Shown here piece after piece: positions 43,101 through 52,100 of a DNA stretch of 64,000 nucleotides. Position numbers and translations under genes: made by a program. Position 1 is the stretch's first letter. Each line of letters begins with the position of its first letter. Origin of the DNA: Sinonovacula constricta (taxonomy: Eukaryota; Mollusca; Bivalvia; Cardiida; Solecurtidae); contig CM017562.1 in NCBI GenBank assembly GCA_007844125.1, positions 64,086,138 to 64,150,137 of the forward strand. Direction: 5' to 3'. Below the pieces are notes generated by a model, which had not been told where the DNA came from, did no database searches, and worked only from the letters and a program-made list of their open reading frames with translations.

Positions 43101-46100
43101 TTATGGGTAGTATTGATTTTGTAAGCCCATAAAATGACCAGATCTCAGGAATGCTCGATTTAACATGAAGTCCTCAAATCAGACCTAAGGCCAATATTTA
43201 TATCCCAGGGAGAACCATTAATTCACTTCAAGCTGACAATTTTAACAAAAACAAAATTACACCACCAAAAAATAAAATGGAAAGTTTCCATTCACATTGA
43301 CCGTTGTCATTAGATAAATCTGTTAAGAATCAATGAGGGGCAGTTACGGTTTTCAAAATGAAATCAATCCTGAAATCTCTCGCACACCTTAAATCCGTAA
43401 CAATGGGGACAATTTCTTTTAAGGATGACAAATTGCCAATCATTATCATAAGTGCCAGTTCAATCAAAACATTAAACTGGGGAAATAATGCTGGCTGGGG
43501 GGAGAAAATGTAACATTGTCACTTACTGGAGTTGTTTCATAGATATAAAGGGTGTATGGGATGAAGACATGACTTGAGGCATTTGAACGGTGTATACTGT
43601 GTGACAGCTCCAAACTGGAGATAGGTAGATACAATAGATGGCTGCTCGTTCAATAAGGGAAGGTTCCGAGCTCTCAAGCCACATTCCTTGACAGATCCAG
43701 CAATTCAGGGGACCTATTTATGAGAGACGACTTCGACAAATTACTCTTACATTGCACAAGAGATGTCTGTAAAAATATGATCCTGGTATAATAAATTTGA
43801 CAGCCTTTTATTTGCTTTGGCAATAAGAAACAAAACCACATTCTAGCAGTTACAGATCCAAAGTCAGAACTACATGTATGAGTAATTTTGAGATAGATAG
43901 GAAGGAAAAACAGTAAAACCCACTGCACCATTATTCCTTCAAGGTACTAAGAAAATTCAATAGAACAGATTTTTTTCTTAATTTACTTTTTAATTTGTTT
44001 AAAGTACGTTATTATAAACATATTTTTTTTTTACCAAGCTTTATTTCCAATGACCATCTTTGAGGGCTGATGCTGTTTCGTGTCATTTTACCATTTTACC
44101 AAAAACCAAGTGAACAGATTATTGCCCTTTCCATGTCATTGTTTGATTATTTTTTCCAGTTTAATACATAACTGGATATTTTATTAATTATTCAACACCA
44201 ATCTTCTTTACAAACTAGTTTGATGAAAACTGAACATACTAAGCACATTGATTCAATGATTTGATATCGTTCAAGTACTACCATTGGTCCATAAACCCTA
44301 GGAATAACACAAATGGTTCCATGTTAGGGGATAACAATGACCAGCACCTATATGTCAGGTGTCAAACATTTAAAGAAGAACAGGGCTAGATGTACTGCAG
44401 TCTGCCCATTATTGTATGTTGTATGTATGCCTTTAACTGACCACCAGATTAACCCGAAGTACAATGGTGCAAATTCCTTCAGGTGAAAAATTGTATGTTT
44501 ATGTGTGTGCCAGCTGATCTACTGGTCAGGTAGTAATTGCTCAAAAGGAGCACTTTCTATTACAATACCTTTTTGTAATAAAAGATTATGTGGAGACTTT
44601 TCCTTAAATTGCATAATGCAATGCCCGTGACAATAAATCAGTTCAATATAAAATACAGAACATGCAATTAAATCTGGAATGTAACTTCGTAACAGAGGAA
44701 ATATTATTATCTCTATATTGTAGTCAGTTACCCTTGAACAAGTTGATATTTCGGTTATTGACCAGGGACACAGGTTACCTATATCTTCCTTGACAGATTA
44801 TTTAATAGTAATTTTCAGAGAAAATAGACAAGACTCATTGTATGACAGTGTCTGGCATACAATCTATATTTTTATAACAAGCCTCCTTAAGTTTAAACAC
44901 CATGTATTCTGTAAGCAACTATCTTTTTTGAGCCTAATGTTCAGTAATCCTCTGACTAAATATTGCTCATTATGCAAGGTTGTGTCTCTAAGTAAACTAC
45001 TTGTCTTGGAGACAGCCCCAGAGAACAAAGGCCGTCCCAACACCTACCCAGTATCACTATGGACACTCACTAACTGCTAAATAAATTTCATTTTAAAATC
45101 AATTAGCAGGTATAGTCATAGTTAGGCTGTTGATTGATTTCCACTACCAATTCAATTCACTTTTTATTGACACAAAACTGCTAACACCAGCCAGTATTTA
45201 GGTTAAGGACTGAGTTGTGTTATACAATTCAAATGGAGACATTTCTCTGTGAAGGGTCTAGGCATAGCCTTAAGGTATTAACAGTCCTTTGAACTTGTAA
45301 CAACAAGAAAAAATATCTTGCTTACATATCAAACAAGAACCCTTTTGCTTTTATAATGAGAGCTAATTAGAAGTCTTCTTCCCTCTGAAATGTTTTCTTC
45401 AAAGTTAATATGACAAGACTTGGAAGAACAATCAGTGGAGGGTCGGCTCCAGATCTGGGAGGACTGGGTTCAAACCAAGGCGGTAATATATACCAAGGTT
45501 ACAGATGGGGGAAGTATTACTCCCTTTCTAACATTTAAGCAAATGTAAAGGTGCCAGGATAATATGCCTGGTGTGGTATCATGCCACGTGTTCATTTTAT
45601 GATTGAAATTCTGTTTGTGGAACAATAAATCCTGGATCTTTTAAGAGTCCAAAAGAACATATTGCAGATATAGAGCTACTGTAAGGTTACATTATCCTAT
45701 GATTATTGTGTTTATTATGCTGGGTCGGCCCAGAGGATTCTAGCAAGATAGAGTTAAGAAGGACCGTTCATGTCTGACCGGAGGGGACACATATGATAGG
45801 AACAGATGAAAGATGATAATGCTCTGTATACTTCAGACACAATATTCCACTGGTTGTGTCTTGTCATTGCCTTAAACAGTGTTTTTTGTCTAAGGGGGAT
45901 GTTTACATTTCATTAATTATTTATGTTGACATTTAAATCTGCCTGCCTTAATAGTGCAATTTAAAAAACACCACCATTTCCTTCAAGATATTTATAGAGA
46001 AAAAAGTCAATTAGTCTTTCATCCCAACAGGTAATGTCTAAATGCATTAATTTCTAATTTCAATACTGCCATAATAAGAAAAGATGTTAATTAATTCAAA

Positions 46101-49100
46101 CTATTTGGATTTCATTAATTCTCTATACAATACATGGTGCTGTCTATATAATACAGGCATAGATAATAGCCAGGGTATTATGTGACACTGTATGACTTCA
46201 TTTGTTAACAAGCACCAAAGATCAATCTGCCATGCAATTCCTCATTTCATTGAGCCCATAGTCCAACAAATGTGTAATAACACAAGGCCAGCATATCAAA
46301 GATATAACTTTGGTTAAACCTAAGTTATTAAATTACTCCTACATGCATTATGTAAGGAGACAGAATGCAGCAAACAGTAAAGATTCTGATTAGCCAGCTC
46401 CCAGCAGAAACTTGGCAGGTCAGGATCTGATAAGCCAGCTCCCTTAACTGGTCAGGATCTGATTAGCCAGCTCCCAGCAGAAGCATGAAAGGTCAGGATC
46501 TGATAAGCCAACTCCATTAACTGGTCAGGATCGGATAAGCCAACTCCCTTAACTGGTCAGGATCTGATTAGCCAACTCCCTTAACTGGTCAGGATCTAAT
46601 TAGCCAACTCCCTTTACTAGTCAGGATATGATAAGCCAACTCCCTTAGCTGGTCAGGATCTGATTAGCCAACTCCCTTAGCTGGTCAGGATCTGATTAGC
46701 CAGCTCCCTTAACTGGTCAGGATCTGATTAGCCAGCTCCCTTAACTGGTCAGGATCTGATTAGCCAACTCCCTTAACTGGTCAGGATCTGATTAGCCAAC
46801 TCCCTTAACTGGTCAGGATCTAATTAGCCAACTCCCTTTACTAGTCAGGATATGATAAGCCAACTCCCTTAGCTGGTCAGGATCTGATTAGCCAACTCCC
46901 TTAGCTGGTCAGGATCTGATTAGCCAGCTCCCTTAACTGGTCAGGATCTGATTAGCCAGCTCCCTTAACTGGTCAGGATCTGATTAGCCAACTCCCTTAG
47001 CTGGTCAGGATCTGATTAGCCAACTCCCTTAACTGGTCAAGATCTGATAAGCCAACTCACTTAGCTGGTCAGGAATTGATTAGCCAACTCCCTTAGCTGG
47101 TCAGGATTTGATTAGCCAACTCCCTTAACTGGTCAGGATCTGATTAGCCAGCTCCTTTAACTGGTCAGGATCTGATTAGCCAGCTCCCAGCAGAAACTTG
47201 GCAGGTCTGGATATGATTAGCCAGCTCCCAGCAGAAACATGACAGGTCAGGATCTGATTAGCCAGCTCCCTTGGCTGGTTAGGATCTGATTAGTCAGCTC
47301 CCAGCAGAAAATACCCTTCAAGGTGAAAAAGAAGATAACCATGTTTCACCATAAGTTCAGGTATCCAAGGTGTCAGGTGCTACATGTGATAAGTTTCAAC
47401 CTCTACATCTGAACTGGATTGAGGTTTTCATGCAATTGCTCCTTGATTATCAACTTGTGTTTCTAAAACCATGATAACACTGCTGACAATACAATCTTTG
47501 ACCATTTGAAACCAGTATCTATAGTATATATCGCACACAGGATGACTGTGGTTCATTATTAGAACACAAATAAATATTCAGCAAGCAAATATCTAAAGTA
47601 AATATTTTAGACAAACAAAAGAAAAACACCCAACTCAGTTTGGCATGGTCTGTTCCATGCTGTGTTACTATTCAAACAAAATGTTCATTCAGGATTATCT
47701 ACCATTTCGACAAAGCCTGAAAAAAGCAGCATTTAACCATATTACATATATACCATTATTACATTTAAATGATGAATCATTTTTTAATCACAAAAAGTAT
47801 AGGGAAAGTTTTATGGCAAGTGGTTCACTGAAATGGTTTCACCGTGTTTGAGATTCACCCATGGTGTAATGGTAGAGTTTCTAACTTGTAAACCTTCTAA
47901 CTGCTTATACTCCCGCTGTATAGGTTCGAGCCCCATTCAGAGTGAAGGACTTAATGTGGAGAGGTCCTCCAGCTGATCTGTGTGCCAGTGGTTCTACCCA
48001 GACTCTCTGGGTGTTCCTCCATCAAAATAGCTGGACATAGCTTTAATGGCTATAATTTGTTGTTGCGATGTTGTTTTTTTTATGAATCAGTTTGAAATTG
48101 ATATTTTGAAAATAACTGTGAATCTCATAATATTGAGTCTACTGGTAAAGGAGGGCTCTTCATTTTGTTCATATCAACCCACTGACACTCTACATATATG
48201 CTAGAGCTGATGCCTACATGTATATACACAAGATTTATACTGATCAAAGAATTATTTCCCCAAGAATTAATCTAACTTTATGGTCACACAATTGATATTG
48301 GGCTTGACCATTTTACATTTTCAGCCAGTGCCCTGTTGCTGTGATCATGGTACTTTCAGGCCATTTTGAGGGATTACCAGTAACCATTCCATATCTGACC
48401 CACTTTCACCACACCATACCATGTTACACTTTTTGTCACCCAGAGTAAATGACCAGTTAGAGCCATGATTGTTTATAGTAAACCATTTGTAAACCCATTT
48501 GTCCGTTCGCTGGTTGTTATTTCAATAGCTAGTTTAAAGAGGCTCTTGAGTCTGCTAGATCAAACACAGTGACAATTTTAGCAAAGTTCTGAGAGCGGCC
48601 AAACAAGGCTGCCAGCAAGCTACTAGGCAACACCAAGTAGATAAGTCAATTAAATCTACTGCTAATGCAGTCCAAGTTGTAGGCAAATGTTGACATATTA
48701 AAGGTCAAACAGTTCTGTATTTGCTGTTTTGTTCTTTGACAACATAACATTGACTTTCGCCAAATAACCTGCATGGAACGCCTCCATAATTAGGAGCTTA
48801 TAGTGTTTAGGCTACTTATGGTAAAATTCAATGTTTGTTCAAACAATTTGCCACAGGACTAGACAAATGGATAAGAAGTGTTTGAGAATCAATTCTAGGT
48901 TAATGTCTAGAAAGTTTCACAAATCCCTAAGTTAATTTAGGGGAAGAAGTAAAGCTGCAAGATTTATTTTAAAAGCTTAACAAATATGATAAATATCATA
49001 CGAGAATCAAATAATATTTAATAACATAAAAAATCTCATTCAATGGATCAATCAATTATCCAATCAACTGTCAGTGTTTTGGTGCTAGTGTAGTTGGAAA

Positions 49101-52100
49101 CCAAAGTGAAGGCCCTAAGATGAGAGATCAATGATCAACATGTCACGGTCAATCTCCCTCACATCACCAACAAAAGAAACCTACATTGGATTATTGACAA
49201 GACAGCCAACAACACTCAACATAGAATACAGTAGACTTATCTCACTCACACTGTCTCTTACTGCAAATATGGGAAACACAATCACATGCCAACTAAAACT
49301 CCTTACCATCAATGTCTTTCTAAAAGAGCCATCTCCCTTTCAAAGAAATTTCATTGCAATTTCTTATAAAAGGCAATATAACTAACCAACTAAATTGATG
49401 TGCCATCAAAACCTTGACTAAATACTTAACTTCTTTTGGATCAATCCTGTTAAACTGTTGTAATAGGATATATTGTTTATATGATTAGTTCCAGTGAAAT
49501 CTTTAAATATTCTGTGAATATTTTTTTCCATTTGTTCAAAATATTTATTTAAATTTAGCATCACAAGTGTATCTTCAACACATTTTCTGTGTCAAAATAA
49601 TCTTCAGTTTAATTACTTATATTATTCATTTGCCCAATAATTTGATACTTTTATGTAAGAACTCCTTTGTTTGATTAAATAAATTGAGCAGTTGTAAATC
49701 CTGGAAAAGGTTTACATTAGGTAATGATGTGCCACCAGCCAAGCTCCAGATGAACTAAGTAACAGTGATCAGGGGCTCTTTTCACTGTTTGGGTAGGGAC
49801 TATCTATAAATTCTACCTACATAATAAGAAAATAACACAATCCTGCATACATGTGAACCCTCCACTTTTGGAGACTCAAACTTTTAAGGTTCAAAATTAT
49901 TTGAAAATGAGGTGTGCTTTACACATTGTCAGAAATCTCCCTCCCTGGAAACAGATAACTACCTTCTTTAAAATCTCCAACTTTGGCATCAGAAAAAGTT
50001 CACATGCATGATCCTGTTTGATATGCATTAGTGCTATTTAAAATAAAATTAAAATTAACATATGGTACTGAAGGGAAAAAAAAACAGTGACTTTACCAAA
50101 ACGCAGTAAGTAATGCAGCACACTGTTAACCTATAGGGGTGAATTGTTGATTCTTCAATGTGAAGTCAAAGAGCTAGTCAAAACTGAGGTCACATTAACT
50201 ACAATTCAATGGAAAAGAAGATTGTTTAATAATGTGTTTGTTTTTTTCTGCATTCACTGCAAAAGTACAATTTGTGAAAATATGCCCTTTGCTCCTACCA
50301 CTATTTTCACAATCTGGTAAAATCTTTGCTATGTAAATAAATAGTAACTGTGCAATACTTGAAAGAGCTGGCACAGTTGAGTTAATACCTTAGTTCAGTA
50401 GTCATAGAAGTGGATAAATTTACTTTGTAAAAAACAAGACTCCCTATAAAGATTGACTAATTGAGGTTTAAAGGAGGTATTTGTCTTGTTACTCTGTATA
50501 ACTCAAGTTTCAATAATATACATGTACTTTTTGCGTTTAGCAAATACATTCATTTATTAATGTTATGTGTTTAAGACTTTTTCTAGAAATCTTGAAACAT
50601 TTTTTAATATAATTTTTTTTATCTTTGTTGTAATTCTGTTTGTTAAACTAAAACCTAATAAGTATTAAAAGTGCAATAAGAGATATACATTAAATGAATG
50701 TAATCCTAAAGTATATTGTATCTTTCACCATAAAAACTACTTTGTGATTTTTAATTTTGCAAGTGTATCTAAGAGGCAGTAGTATTAGATAAGTTTAAAT
50801 GAACCTCTGCTTACTTAGCTTTTGATATTTATTTTGACTATTCCCTAATTTGATATTAATATTCATCTTGAATTCAAACAAGGTACAGGTGTGTATGGTT
50901 AACACAGGTCAGATTAAGTTCAATCTTGTTGGACTGTAACAGGCAAACAATTAGTTTAAATAAGTTCATTTCTTATATATACTACAAATGTGTCACCTTT
51001 TGAATATTTACAATACCAGTAATGTATTAGTCTAAAACAAATAGATGTTATCTGCTTGTATAACCTAACTGTCACAATGGATAATCTTCACCTTTCTTTT
51101 CTTGACATACACTTAAATCTGTTGAGCCTTTTTATGGAAAACAATAGGGTATTATAAAAATCTGGGTAAGAAATTTCACACTTGTATAGTTTTTGTGAAA
51201 AACAATAGTGTGAAAGTTTGAGTTTGTGTTTGGGCATGATTCCTTTGTCTGCTGTAAGTTAGCTGGTAAATTTATTAACAGGCTATTTTTTTATGTTTTA
51301 TAACACAATGAACATCTCAATCTATAGAGATTACTTAATTTTTCACTTTTAACAACATTTAAATATATATATTCTGCCATTTGTACTGTAGTAACTTAAA
51401 ATTTACTTTTCAAGTAACAGTTATCCTCTTAATTAGTATGCAGAGAGAATTGTCTATACAAAGTCTCTGTAAACATATCTTATACTTCCTGTCAAGTCTA
51501 ACTAATAGTCAAATAGACCAAGTAGAGAAGAAGAAAACATTTCAAACAGACAATAATATTTTATAACAAGGTTATGCCATTTTACCCTTACAGACTATCT
51601 TTTTATAAAATACTACTACAATATGTTCACATCTTCATTGACTGTGATTGTTACAAAAATAAGTGAGGAAGAATAAATAAATAGAAAACATTCCTATTAA
51701 CATAAATCATACACTTTTCAACAAGTATTGTGGCAGAAAGTGTGTTCTTTATTTATTATTAATATTCTTTCAGTAACACGACAATGCACATGCACCAACT
51801 TATATATGCTTTAATAGTAGAAGCTAATTTAAAGAAGACAAATCAAGCAAGAAAAAATATATTAATTATACCAGATAAACAACGATTTGTTTATCTACTT
51901 AACAACTTCAAAAAAAAAAAAAAAAAAAAAAAAATAGAAGAAAGAGGCATGACGTTTTCTTATACATGTCTTGAAGGGATACACAATTTAAACACCTCCA
52001 TAACATGGTTTTGATCCATGATATGTTCTTTGTTCATAATGTAATTATTTGTGTTTATCAAATCTAAACTATATATGTTTATCCTAAGGTGGTAAAGCAT

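Noticed and set aside
47855..47940. tRNA-Thr (TGT) gene
   Set aside because: Anticodon-like loop present, but the stretch before the B-box is too long and no closing acceptor stem is seen; a SINE head is more likely.
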